The notes under the pieces: model-generated
What the model was told of the DNA's origin: nothing
The model's database searches: none
Seen by the model: only the letters and a program-made list of their open reading frames with translations
Origin: Flavobacterium faecale
GTDB taxonomy: Bacteria; Bacteroidota; Bacteroidia; Flavobacteriales; Flavobacteriaceae
DNA length: 64,000 nt
NCBI RefSeq assembly: GCF_003076455.1
Contig: NZ_CP020918.1
Coordinates: 248,001 to 312,000 of the forward strand
Direction: 5' to 3'
Part shown: positions 25,545 through 33,936 of the stretch, piece after piece
How the letters are laid out: each line of letters opens with the position of its first letter
How positions within the stretch are numbered: the stretch's first letter is position 1
Position numbers and translations under genes: made by a program

Positions 25545-26900
25545 ATGCTAAACATCTCCGACAATAACAAACATGCCATGGCGCATCTTGACCGCTACAA
25601 AACAATAACAGGTCTAAAAACAAGACCGCATTACAAAATATTAAATCGAATAATTACTGTTGTTTCGCTTATAGCGTTAGTGACTTTATTCCTTCCGTGG
25701 ACACAAAACATTTCAGGAAAAGGAGCCGTGACTACATTGAAGCCCAACCAAAGACCTCAATCGATTCAAAGTGTTATTTCGGGTCGAATAGAAAAATGGT
25801 ATGTACAAGAGGGTGACTTTGTAAAAAAGGGAGACACCATCTTGTTTATATCTGAAATCAAAGAAGATTACATGGATCCAAATTTGGTCGAAAACACCAA
25901 AAATCAATTGGATGCAAAAAGCCATGCTTTGGATTCCTACAATTCCAAATATGGGGCTTTGGCCAATCAAATTGTTTCTATTCAGACTGAGAAAGGATTA
26001 AAACTAGTTCAAGCGAAAAATAAATTGAAGCAAGCGCAATTCAAAATTAAAAGTGATTCGATTGACTTGGTAGCCGTAAAAACACAACTTAAAATCGCCA
26101 ACACACAGTTTAATAGAGCCGTTCAATTAAACAGCGAAGGTCTAAAAGCACTTACCGATGTTGAGGAAAAGCGTTTAAAACAACAAGAAGTTGAAGCGAA
26201 AATAATCACGCAGGAGAATAAACTTTTGACCACCAAAAATGAATATATCAATGCGCAGGTAGAACTTAACCGTATTGAAGCTGAGTATAGCGAAAAAGTT
26301 GCCAAAGCAGAAAGTGATCAGTTTACCGCTAGAAGCAATCAATTTGACACTGAAGCTCAGGTAAACAAATTAAAAAATCAATATGCAAATTATAGCATTC
26401 GTAACGGAATGTACTATATCAAAGCGGCCCAAAACGGCTACATTAATCGTGCTTTGCAAGCCGGAATTGGTGAAACTATCAAAGAAGGCACACCTATCGC
26501 TACCATCATGCCATCTGACTATGATGTAGCTGTGGAAACTTTTGTAAATCCTCTAGATTTACCGTTGATTAGCACAGGTGATAAAGTAAGAATCTGGTTT
26601 GACGGATGGCCAACAATTGTTTTCTCGGGATGGCCAGACATGTCATACGGAACCTTTGGAGGAAAAATTGTTGCTGTAGAAAAATTCATTAGCGACAACG
26701 GAAAATTCAGAGTTTTGATTGCACCAGATGTAGACGAAGACCCATGGCCAAAACAATTGAGTATGGGATCGGGTGCGCAAACTATTGCGTTGCTAAACAC
26801 CGTTCCTGTATGGTTTGAACTTTGGAGAACTATGAACGGTTTCCCTCCAGATTATTATGAAGCACCCACTAAATCATCAAAATCTAAAGAGAAAAAATAA
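25545..26900 (+). CDS. HlyD-family membrane fusion (adaptor) protein
   Basis: 451 residues. A short cytoplasmic N-terminus, one transmembrane helix at about 34-52 (IITVVSLIALVTLFLPWTQ), then the barrel-sandwich hybrid halves (VISGRIEKWYVQEGDFVKKG and IKAAQNGYINRALQAGIGE) separated by a long alpha-hairpin (about 110-260) rich in Gln/Lys/Glu heptads. It bridges the inner-membrane ABC protein and the TolC-like channel. Starts 4 bp after the ABC gene and its stop overlaps the next start (TAATG at 26898-26902), so the operon is tightly coupled. Confidence 0.92.
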   Translation: MLNISDNNKHAMAHLDRYKTITGLKTRPHYKILNRIITVVSLIALVTLFLPWTQNISGKGAVTTLKPNQRPQSIQSVISGRIEKWYVQEGDFVKKGDTILFISEIKEDYMDPNLVENTKNQLDAKSHALDSYNSKYGALANQIVSIQTEKGLKLVQAKNKLKQAQFKIKSDSIDLVAVKTQLKIANTQFNRAVQLNSEGLKALTDVEEKRLKQQEVEAKIITQENKLLTTKNEYINAQVELNRIEAEYSEKVAKAESDQFTARSNQFDTEAQVNKLKNQYANYSIRNGMYYIKAAQNGYINRALQAGIGETIKEGTPIATIMPSDYDVAVETFVNPLDLPLISTGDKVRIWFDGWPTIVFSGWPDMSYGTFGGKIVAVEKFISDNGKFRVLIAPDVDEDPWPKQLSMGSGAQTIALLNTVPVWFELWRTMNGFPPDYYEAPTKSSKSKEKK

Positions 26901-28306
26901 TGAAATACGCCATTCTTTTTTTACTCCTTTGTGTCTGGAATACCCAAGCACAAACACCAGCCGACGAGACAGCAGAAGCCCAAATGGAATTCACTTTCAA
27001 TGAATATTTGGGTTATGTAAAAAAGTTTCATCCTTTGGTGAAAACTGCAAATTTGGAAATCAACAAAGCACAAGCCAATTTGATGGCTGCTCGTGGCGCT
27101 TTCGATCCAAAACTAGGTGTCGATTTTGACAAAAAACAATACAAAGGCACCGAATATTATTCAGTTCTAAACAGCAGTTTCAAAATTCCGACTTGGTACG
27201 GAATCGAAATCAAAGCTGGTTTTGATCAAAACGACGGTTATTATTTAAACCCACAAAACACCGTGCCTACTACGGGACTAGCTTCACTTGGAATATCAGT
27301 ACCTATTGGTCAAGGTTTGTTCATAAATCAAAGAATGGCCGATTTGCGAAAAGCTAAAATGCAAATCAAATTGAGCCAAGCTGAAAGAAAATTACAAGCA
27401 GTTGCTGTACTTTATGATGCCTCAGTAGCCTACTTTAATTGGAAAAAAAACTATGAAGAGTTTCAAATGTACACGCAATACAACACCAATGCAACTACAC
27501 GATACAAAGCCGTTCAAAGCTTAATCGTGCAAGGGGACAAACGTGCGATTGACAGCATAGAAGCTGGAATAAGTCTAAAAAGCAGAAGGTTGAGTTTAGA
27601 AAATTCGAGATTAAAACTATTGAAATCCAAATTGGAATTGTCCAACTATATGTGGTTAGACAATTCAATTCCAATGGAACTGACCGATGCGCTTTTCCCT
27701 GAACAAGGAATCGAGAACACAATTCAGGAAACACTAAAAACCAATGATTTATTGGCACAGGAATTCACAATTGATAACCACCCAAAAATCAATGCATTAG
27801 AAAGCAAAATCGATATGCTAGAAGTAGACAGAAAGTTAAAAGCAAATATGCTATTACCAAAAATCGATTTGTCCTACTCCTACTTATCAGAACCACAATA
27901 TATTGATAGCTACAAATTTGAAAACTACAAAGTAGGGGTCAATTTTGCTTATCCAATATTTTTACGAAAAGAAAGAGGAGGCTTGAAATTGGCAGAATTC
28001 AAAATTCAAGAAACGACCAACAGCCTAAACTTGGAACGATTACAACTTTCGAATAAGATAAAAGCTCAGAAAGAAGTCATTTACTCTTTGAACAAACAAC
28101 ATTTCATGGCTAATGATTTGGTTAACAATTACAAAACGATGCTAACCTCAGAGGAGCGCTTGTTTACATTTGGCGAAAGTTCACTTTTTTTGATCAACAG
28201 TCGTGAGAGTAGTTTGATTACTGCACAATTGAACGCAATCGCTTTGCGAAACGAGTATTGCATCTCTAACTCTGAACTATATAAAATCTTGGCAAATCCT
28301 GATTAA
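26900..28306 (+). CDS. TolC-family outer-membrane efflux protein
   Basis: 468 residues with a signal peptide (YAILFLLLCVWNTQAQTP). Two repeats of long alpha-helical hairpins and short barrel strands typify the family (LEINKAQANLMAARGAFDPK, QRMADLRKAKMQIKLSQAER, ENYKVGVNFAYPIFLRKERG). Forms the trimeric exit duct of the tripartite exporter encoded by the preceding two genes; start and stop of the HlyD gene overlap by one base. Last gene of the operon; no clear terminator before map, only 42 bp away. Confidence 0.93.
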   Translation: MKYAILFLLLCVWNTQAQTPADETAEAQMEFTFNEYLGYVKKFHPLVKTANLEINKAQANLMAARGAFDPKLGVDFDKKQYKGTEYYSVLNSSFKIPTWYGIEIKAGFDQNDGYYLNPQNTVPTTGLASLGISVPIGQGLFINQRMADLRKAKMQIKLSQAERKLQAVAVLYDASVAYFNWKKNYEEFQMYTQYNTNATTRYKAVQSLIVQGDKRAIDSIEAGISLKSRRLSLENSRLKLLKSKLELSNYMWLDNSIPMELTDALFPEQGIENTIQETLKTNDLLAQEFTIDNHPKINALESKIDMLEVDRKLKANMLLPKIDLSYSYLSEPQYIDSYKFENYKVGVNFAYPIFLRKERGGLKLAEFKIQETTNSLNLERLQLSNKIKAQKEVIYSLNKQHFMANDLVNNYKTMLTSEERLFTFGESSLFLINSRESSLITAQLNAIALRNEYCISNSELYKILANPD

Positions 28307-28320
28307 ATCAATAAAAATTG

Positions 28321-28328
28321 TACTTTTG
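28321..28328 (+). promoter_or_regulatory. -7 element of the map promoter
   Basis: TACTTTTG, perfect TAnnTTTG, 20 bp before the map ATG. No TTG at a suitable distance upstream. Confidence 0.45.
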
Positions 28329-28348
28329 CCAATTCAAAAATTAGAACT

Positions 28349-29167
28349 ATGATTATCGTAAAATCACGTGAAGAAATAGAATTAATGCGCGAAAGTGCTC
28401 TTATTGTTTCCAAAACTTTAGGAATGTTGGCTGCTGAGGTAAAAGAAGGCGTAACTACTTTGCACCTTGACAAACTAGCCGAAACCTTCATTCGTGATCA
28501 TGGAGCAGAACCAAGTTTTCTTGGACTATACGGTTTCCCGAATTCGTTATGCATGAGCCCAAACGCTCAGGTAGTACACGGAATCCCAAATAATACCCCG
28601 TTGGTTAGTGGTGATATTATCTCAATCGATTGTGGTGCTTTCAAAAATGGCTACCATGGTGACCACGCTTACACGTTTGAAGTGGGAGAAGTAGCTCCAG
28701 AAACTAAAAAATTATTACAAGTTACCAAAGAGTCATTATATGTAGGTATCCGTGAATTCAAAGCCGGAAACCGCGTGGAAGATGTGGGTAACGCTATCCA
28801 AAAATATACTGAAAGTTTCGGTTACGGCGTAGTTCGTGAGTTGGTAGGACACGGTTTAGGGCAAAAAATGCACGAAGATCCAGAAATGCCAAACTACGGA
28901 AAACGTGGTCGCGGAAAATTGTTTGTCGAAGGAATGGTAATCGCTCTAGAGCCAATGATCAACCAAGGAACACGTAACATCAAACAACTAAAAGACGGTT
29001 GGACAATCCTTACTGCAGACGGAAAACCATCAGCTCATTTCGAACACGATATCGCCCTTGTAGACGGAAAACCAGAGTTACTTTCTACATTTGCCTATGT
29101 GTACCAAGCTTTGGGGATCGTGAGTAACGAGGAAGATGAGTTTAGAGAAGTACCATTGGTTCTTTAG
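28349..29167 (+). CDS. map: Type I methionine aminopeptidase
   Basis: Removes the initiator Met from nascent proteins in the cytoplasm. 272 residues. The five metal ligands are recognisable in order: Asp in SIDCGAFKNGYHGDHAYTF (two Asp), His in GHGLGQKMHEDP, Glu in VIALEPMIN, Glu in SAHFEHDIAL. PNSLCMSPNAQVVHGIPNN is the S1 substrate loop. Normal length apart from a short Flavobacteriales-type C-terminal tail. The stop codon's last base begins a block of 76-bp repeats, so an element has been inserted directly behind this gene. Confidence 0.97.
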   Translation: MIIVKSREEIELMRESALIVSKTLGMLAAEVKEGVTTLHLDKLAETFIRDHGAEPSFLGLYGFPNSLCMSPNAQVVHGIPNNTPLVSGDIISIDCGAFKNGYHGDHAYTFEVGEVAPETKKLLQVTKESLYVGIREFKAGNRVEDVGNAIQKYTESFGYGVVRELVGHGLGQKMHEDPEMPNYGKRGRGKLFVEGMVIALEPMINQGTRNIKQLKDGWTILTADGKPSAHFEHDIALVDGKPELLSTFAYVYQALGIVSNEEDEFREVPLVL

Positions 29168-29481
29168 ACACGAATTGCACTAATTAACACAAATTCTATA
29201 CGGTAAAAATTGCACGAACTAGAAGATAGTGATTTTAATTTTGACACGAATTGCACAGATTAGCACAAATTCTATACGGTGAAAATTGCACGAACTAAAA
29301 GATAATGATTGTTATTTTGACACGAATTACACAGATTAGCACAAATTCTATACGGTGAAAATTGCACGAACTAGAAGATAGTGATTTTAATTTTGACACG
29401 AATTGCACAGATTAGCACAAATTCTAAACTGTAAAAAATTGCGCAAAATAGAAAACCGTGATTGTCATTTAGACATGAACT
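29167..29481 (+). repeat. 76-bp tandem repeat array (about four copies)
   Basis: Units start with GACACGAATTGCAC at 29167, 29243, 29319 and 29395 (exact 76-bp steps); a decayed fifth start, GACATGAACTTGCAC, lies at 29472. Each unit contains GACACGAATTGCACAGATTA, CACAAATTCTATACGGT and ATTGCACGAACT, i.e. short CACGAATT/CACAAATT/CACGAACT sub-repeats. Identity is high in the first three units and lower towards the gene. No open frame and no spacer variation, so not a CRISPR. An inverted relative of the unit head is found on the far side of the following gene. Confidence 0.93.
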
Positions 29482-29502
29482 TGCACTAAGATTTAAGGTA
29501 AA

Positions 29503-29514
29503 AATTTCACTAAT
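29503..29514. repeat. Inner left inverted repeat of the GxxExxY cassette
   Basis: AATTTCACTAAT, the exact reverse complement of 29907-29918. It lies 11 bp before the ATG of the GxxExxY gene. Confidence 0.8.
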
Positions 29515-29525
29515 ATCCTTTAAAT

Positions 29526-29900
29526 ATGGAAGCTATTTATTTAAAAGAAGAGTCCTATAAAATAGTTGGAATTTGCATGGAAGTTCATCGAATTCTAGGT
29601 AAAGGTCATAGTGAAGTCGTTTACAAAGATGCTTTAGAATATGAATTTAAACTAAATGCTATCCCATTTGAAAGAGAAAAAGCATTTGAAATTGAATACA
29701 AAGAAATTATTTTACCTAGAAAATACGTCGCCGATTTTGTTGTTTACAATGAAATAATATTTGAAGTTAAAGCAATTTCTCAATTAACAAATAGCGATAC
29801 TAGACAAACATTAAATTATCTAGCTTCATCCAAAAACAAATTAGGCCTTCTAGTCAATTTTGGAGAAGATAGCCTGAAATACAAACGAATTATTTTATAA
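29526..29900 (+). CDS. GxxExxY family protein (PD-(D/E)XK nuclease-like)
   Basis: 124 residues, full length for the family. The name-giving motif is GHSEVVY at about 26-32 (after EVHRILGK), followed by YEFKLNAIPFEREKAFEIEY, and then the nuclease-fold signature: Asp in KYVADFVVYNE and Glu-x-Lys in IIFEVKA, with QTLNYLASSKNKLGLLVNFG as the closing helix-strand. The restriction-endonuclease-like fold implies nucleic acid binding or cleavage, but no activity is established to my knowledge. It sits alone inside an inverted-repeat-flanked cassette behind map, suggesting it travels with the repeat. Intact, unlike the usual fate of dispensable genes. Confidence 0.9.
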   Translation: MEAIYLKEESYKIVGICMEVHRILGKGHSEVVYKDALEYEFKLNAIPFEREKAFEIEYKEIILPRKYVADFVVYNEIIFEVKAISQLTNSDTRQTLNYLASSKNKLGLLVNFGEDSLKYKRIIL

Positions 29901-29906
29901 ACTAAA

Positions 29907-29965
29907 ATTAGTGAAATTCCTTTAGCCCAATCAATTAGTGCTAATTCGTGAACTTCGTGTCAAAA
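29907..29965. repeat. Right inverted repeat of the GxxExxY cassette
   Basis: Starts with ATTAGTGAAATT (29907-29918), the complement of the inner left repeat, 7 bp after the stop. It continues at 29933-29965 with a segment whose reverse complement begins TTTTGACACGAAGTTCACGA, resembling the 76-bp unit head. Left and right flanks thus form an imperfect terminal inverted repeat of about 50-60 bp. It ends 10 bp before the methyltransferase ATG. Confidence 0.75.
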
Positions 29966-29974
29966 TAGTAACCC

Positions 29975-30739
29975 ATGAAATCTGTGTTTAAACTTATACT
30001 TAATACCATTCCTCGCCCCTTACTTATTCGTTTGAGTTATGTGGCGCGCCCTATAATTGCTTTTACTTTGAAGGGAGATAAATTTACTGATCCTATTGAT
30101 GGGAAAAGTTTCAAATCGATGTTGCCTTATGGGTACGAGACGCAGCGCAATAATGTGCTTTCGCCAAGTACTTTGTCATTGGAGAGACACCGATTGTTAT
30201 GGTTGTATTTAAATGATCAGACCGAGTTTTTTACAGCACCACTCAAAGTATTGCATTTTGCTCCAGAGCAAGCTTTTTATAAGATGTTTCGAAATCAAAA
30301 AAATTTAGAGTATACCACAACTGATTTATTTTCGCCATTGGCAGATGTGAAGGCGGATATCTGTGATTTGCCATTTGAGAACAATCAGTATGATGTTATT
30401 TTGTGTAATCACGTTTTGGAACACATTCCGGACGATACCAAAGCCATGCAGGAACTTTACCGTGTATTAAAACCGGGTGGAATGGCGATTTTACAAATTC
30501 CGCAAGATTTGAAACGTGCCGTAACTTTTGCAGACGATACCATTACCGATCAAAAAGAACGCGCAAAAATATTTGGTCAATACGATCATGTGCGTATTTA
30601 TGGTCGTGACTATTTTGACAAATTGCGTTCGATTGGATTTACAGTTATCGAAGAAGATTACACCAATAAAATAGCACCCGAATTGGTTGAGAAATATTGT
30701 TTAGCCAAAGGCGAAATTATTCCTGTGTGCTTTAAATAA
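29975..30739 (+). CDS. Class I SAM-dependent methyltransferase
   Basis: 254 residues. Methyltransf_11-type core: VLHFAPEQAFYK (diverged motif I), YTTTDLFSPLADVKADICDL, FENNQYDVILCNHVLEHIPD (motif IV-like) and ELYRVLKPGGMAILQIPQD (motif VI). The motif I GxGxG is replaced by FAPE, as in a subgroup acting on sugars or small envelope molecules, so the substrate is unknown. ATG at 29975 follows the repeat cassette directly; the promoter, if it was between map and this gene, has been displaced or is carried by the repeat. Confidence 0.82.
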   Translation: MKSVFKLILNTIPRPLLIRLSYVARPIIAFTLKGDKFTDPIDGKSFKSMLPYGYETQRNNVLSPSTLSLERHRLLWLYLNDQTEFFTAPLKVLHFAPEQAFYKMFRNQKNLEYTTTDLFSPLADVKADICDLPFENNQYDVILCNHVLEHIPDDTKAMQELYRVLKPGGMAILQIPQDLKRAVTFADDTITDQKERAKIFGQYDHVRIYGRDYFDKLRSIGFTVIEEDYTNKIAPELVEKYCLAKGEIIPVCFK

Positions 30740-30768
30740 GTAAAACAAAAACTATAAAATTTCCATTT

Positions 30769-30815
30769 AAGGGATTAAGATAATTGAGTCGCATGCTTAA
30801 TTTCCTTAATCCCTT
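30769..30815. terminator. Hairpin after the methyltransferase gene
   Basis: AAGGGATTAAG (30769-30779) pairs with CTTAATCCCTT (30805-30815) around a partly paired 25-base loop. The following T content is weak, so termination efficiency is uncertain. Confidence 0.5.
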
Positions 30816-30863
30816 ACTAGTGAAAAACGGTTACCTCTAATCGTTAAAAACCAAATTATAATT

Positions 30864-33770
30864 GTGACAACAGTAGCAAAACACCCTTTTTGTTTTGATT
30901 TGAGTTGGGATGTAAAAAGTAATTTTTACGTTCCGACAGTTTATGTCGTTTCCGAAGGTCTACCGATTGGCTATTTGGACAAAAAAGCCAGTCCTGAAGT
31001 TTTAAAAAGTTACGGAATCGAAATAAACTCCTTATCGAAAGAGGCACAAAGAGCACTTTCTATTTGTGAAAAATTAACTAGTGAAGCAGTAGCTAAAAAA
31101 TTCAATACCGGAAAAACCAAAAAAAGCATTGAAGACCTTCGAAAGGATACAAAACTTGCGACGGGAATTCAGTTGTATCAAGAAATACAATTAGCCGAAT
31201 TTTTAAAACTAGTGAACACTCACTCTTTTCCGATCTGTTTTGCGTTAAACAAGGACAAAGATTTTCAAAAAAGTGCTATTTCGACCCAAAATAAAGCATT
31301 AGAAGCTAAAATTCATTTTCTAAAAACAGAAAAAGGCATTACCTACACCCTTCAATTGGCAGAAGAAGAACAGGTTTTTTATCCTTCTGAAAAGAAAATA
31401 GACATTATTCTGAATGAGCCAGCTTGGTTGGTGCTTGACGATAAATTGGTAACGCTAAATGCCATTGACGCTAAAAAGATAAAACCGTTTTTGACAAAAA
31501 AAACAATAGATATTCCTGCTCGAACGGTGACCGAATATTTTCAAAAATTCATCAAAGATATTGTCAAAAAAGTAGATGTTACTGCTGATGGTTTTGAAAT
31601 ATTACAACGCAATGTTATACACAGCTGTCAACTAGAAACGGTACACGATTTCTTTAAAAAATGCTATTATCTGAATCTAAAATTCGACTACAATGGCTAT
31701 TTGTTTGATGGTTCGAAAAGCAAAAATAGCCATTCTGAAATTGATTTAGACGATCCAGAACAAATCAAAGTCATTCAATACAAACGTAATACTGAAAGCG
31801 AAGGCACTTTCGAACAAAAACTACTCCATTTAGGTTTTAATAAAACAGATAATGGCTTTTTCACCCTTTCGCTACAAACAGAAAATAGTACACCACACGA
31901 CGCAATACAGTGGGTTATAGAAAACAAAGAACAATTGCAATCTTTGGGCTTTGCGTTGAACACTTTTTCATTGGAAGGAAAAAAAATTCAAACTAACAAA
32001 CCTGAAATAACTTTTTCGAATGCGATTCAGAACGATTGGTTTGACATTAAAATCACGATTCGTTGCGGTGCATTTAGTTTTAATTTTAGCGAAATTATTC
32101 CGAATCTAAAACAGCAAAATCAAGTATACATTTTACCCGATGGCAGTTGTTTTTTAATTCCGAAAGAATGGATGATGCACTACGCACCTTTGGCCAAACT
32201 TGCCAAGGTAATTGACAATACGTTACAATTACCCAAAAGTAATTTTGCGATTTTGAATACCATTCCCGAATTGCAATTGGACACAAAACCAATACTAACA
32301 GCGGAATTTGTGATTTCGCCATTGGTCAAAGCAACTTTGAGACCCTACCAAACGGAAGGCGTAAAATGGTTGTTGGAACATTATCAAAACGGTATGGGCG
32401 CCTGTTTGGCCGATGACATGGGATTGGGGAAAACACTCCAAACCTTAACTACATTGGTATCGGTACAAGAGCAACTCGAAAACCAACAAAGGGAAGCCGA
32501 GCAATTGGATTTATTTGGTAATGTGATTCCGCAAGCTAAAGAATATTTGAAGGTTTTGGTAGTTCTTCCTTCCTCATTGGTATTCAATTGGTATAACGAG
32601 GCACGAAAATTCACCCCGCACTTGCGTCGCATACAATATGTAGGTAATGAACGGAAGTTGATTGCCAAGAAACTAGCGCGTTACGATTTGGTTTTTACTA
32701 GTTACGCAATTGCTTCTCGAGATGTTGCTATTTTAGAAAAGTATCAATTTCGTTTTTTAATTTTAGACGAAAGTCAATATATTAAAAACAAAAACTCTAA
32801 AATTTTTAAGGCGATTAACCAAATCAAAGCTGATAATAGGATCTCACTAAGCGGTACTCCTATCGAAAATTCGTTGGATGATTTATGGTCTCAAATGGAG
32901 TTCATCAACCCTGCTATTTTGGGCAGTCATACCTTTTTTGTTCAAAATTATAAAATCCCGATTGAGAAGAATCAAGACGAAACCGTTCTGGCAGAACTTA
33001 AAACCTTGATTAGTCCGTTCATTTTAAGGCGAACTAAAGAACAAGTTTTGGATGACCTACCCGAATTGACTGAACAGATTTACTACTGCGACATGGAAAA
33101 AGAGCAGGAGAAATTATACGAAGAAGAAAAATCTAAGGCACGCAACGCACTTCTACGCACAGACGGGACTAAGGCTGACAAAATTAATATCATCAACACC
33201 TTGATGCGATTGCGACAGTTGAGCAACCATCCTAAAATGATTGACGCCAAATCAGATCTGGATTCTGGTAAATTTAATGCCGTAACCGATTATTTGACGA
33301 CTTTAATTCAGTCCAAACAGAAGACGATTGTGTTTAGCTCGTTTGTTTCGAATTTAGGATTTTATAAAGAGTGGTGCATCGCCAACAAAATTAAATTTTG
33401 CGAGCTAACGGGTGCTACCGATCAAAAAGATCGTGAAATTGCTGTAAACCGCTTCCAGGAGCAAGAGGATATTTTGGTCTTTTTCATTTCGCTTAAAGCA
33501 GGTGGCGTTGGCCTGAATATCACCAAAGCATCCTATGTTTTATTTCTAGATCCTTGGTGGAATCCTTTTGCTGAAAAGCAGGGAATTGGTCGTGCACATC
33601 GCATTGGTCAATTGAACAAAGTGAACGTCATTCGATTTATATCCAAAAATACGGTTGAGGAGAAAATCATTCGATTACAAGAAACCAAAAAACTACTTTC
33701 TGATTCATTGTTAGATGATAATAGTATGAGTCCGGATATTGAGGCCAATTTGAGTTATATTTTAGAATAA
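30864..33770 (+). CDS. SNF2-family DEAD/DEAH-box helicase-like ATPase
   Basis: 968 residues. The N-terminal ~450 residues are a poorly conserved region of unknown role. The SNF2 ATPase follows: LRPYQTEGVKWLLEHYQNGM, Walker A D517-DMGLGKTLQT, LVVLPSSLVFNW, Walker B D635-E-S-Q (LILDESQYIKN), RISLSGTPIENSLDDLWSQM, then helicase C: TIVFSSFVSNLGFYKEW, FISLKAGGVGLNITKASYV, LDPWWNPFAEKQGIGRAHRI. Translocates on double-stranded DNA; in bacteria associated with transcription (HepA/RapA-like) or DNA repair. Start: no ATG precedes the ATPase core, so the GTG at 30864 is chosen; the frame is closed upstream near 30807. Confidence 0.92.
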   Translation: MTTVAKHPFCFDLSWDVKSNFYVPTVYVVSEGLPIGYLDKKASPEVLKSYGIEINSLSKEAQRALSICEKLTSEAVAKKFNTGKTKKSIEDLRKDTKLATGIQLYQEIQLAEFLKLVNTHSFPICFALNKDKDFQKSAISTQNKALEAKIHFLKTEKGITYTLQLAEEEQVFYPSEKKIDIILNEPAWLVLDDKLVTLNAIDAKKIKPFLTKKTIDIPARTVTEYFQKFIKDIVKKVDVTADGFEILQRNVIHSCQLETVHDFFKKCYYLNLKFDYNGYLFDGSKSKNSHSEIDLDDPEQIKVIQYKRNTESEGTFEQKLLHLGFNKTDNGFFTLSLQTENSTPHDAIQWVIENKEQLQSLGFALNTFSLEGKKIQTNKPEITFSNAIQNDWFDIKITIRCGAFSFNFSEIIPNLKQQNQVYILPDGSCFLIPKEWMMHYAPLAKLAKVIDNTLQLPKSNFAILNTIPELQLDTKPILTAEFVISPLVKATLRPYQTEGVKWLLEHYQNGMGACLADDMGLGKTLQTLTTLVSVQEQLENQQREAEQLDLFGNVIPQAKEYLKVLVVLPSSLVFNWYNEARKFTPHLRRIQYVGNERKLIAKKLARYDLVFTSYAIASRDVAILEKYQFRFLILDESQYIKNKNSKIFKAINQIKADNRISLSGTPIENSLDDLWSQMEFINPAILGSHTFFVQNYKIPIEKNQDETVLAELKTLISPFILRRTKEQVLDDLPELTEQIYYCDMEKEQEKLYEEEKSKARNALLRTDGTKADKINIINTLMRLRQLSNHPKMIDAKSDLDSGKFNAVTDYLTTLIQSKQKTIVFSSFVSNLGFYKEWCIANKIKFCELTGATDQKDREIAVNRFQEQEDILVFFISLKAGGVGLNITKASYVLFLDPWWNPFAEKQGIGRAHRIGQLNKVNVIRFISKNTVEEKIIRLQETKKLLSDSLLDDNSMSPDIEANLSYILE

Positions 33771-33884
33771 ATTTATCGCTAAGACGCAAAGTCATTAAGC
33801 TTTGTTTTACGCAATACTTTTGTTCTAAAGGCATACTGCCTGTACATTTTTACAGTCAGACGACATTACTAAATAGCAAAAAAA

Positions 33885-33913
33885 ATGCCCGCTAAAAATA
33901 GTTTAGCGGGCAT
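33885..33913 (-). terminator. Terminator of the M16 peptidase gene
   Basis: ATGCCCGCTAAA / TTTAGCGGGCAT perfect 12-bp stem, 5-base loop, eight T on the minus strand; 24 bp past the stop. Confidence 0.92.
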
Positions 33914-33936
33914 CTTTGTTTTAAATTGTAATCTAA

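Noticed and set aside
29167..29481. CRISPR-like array
   Set aside because: The 76-bp units are contiguous with no distinct spacers, and no cas gene is near.
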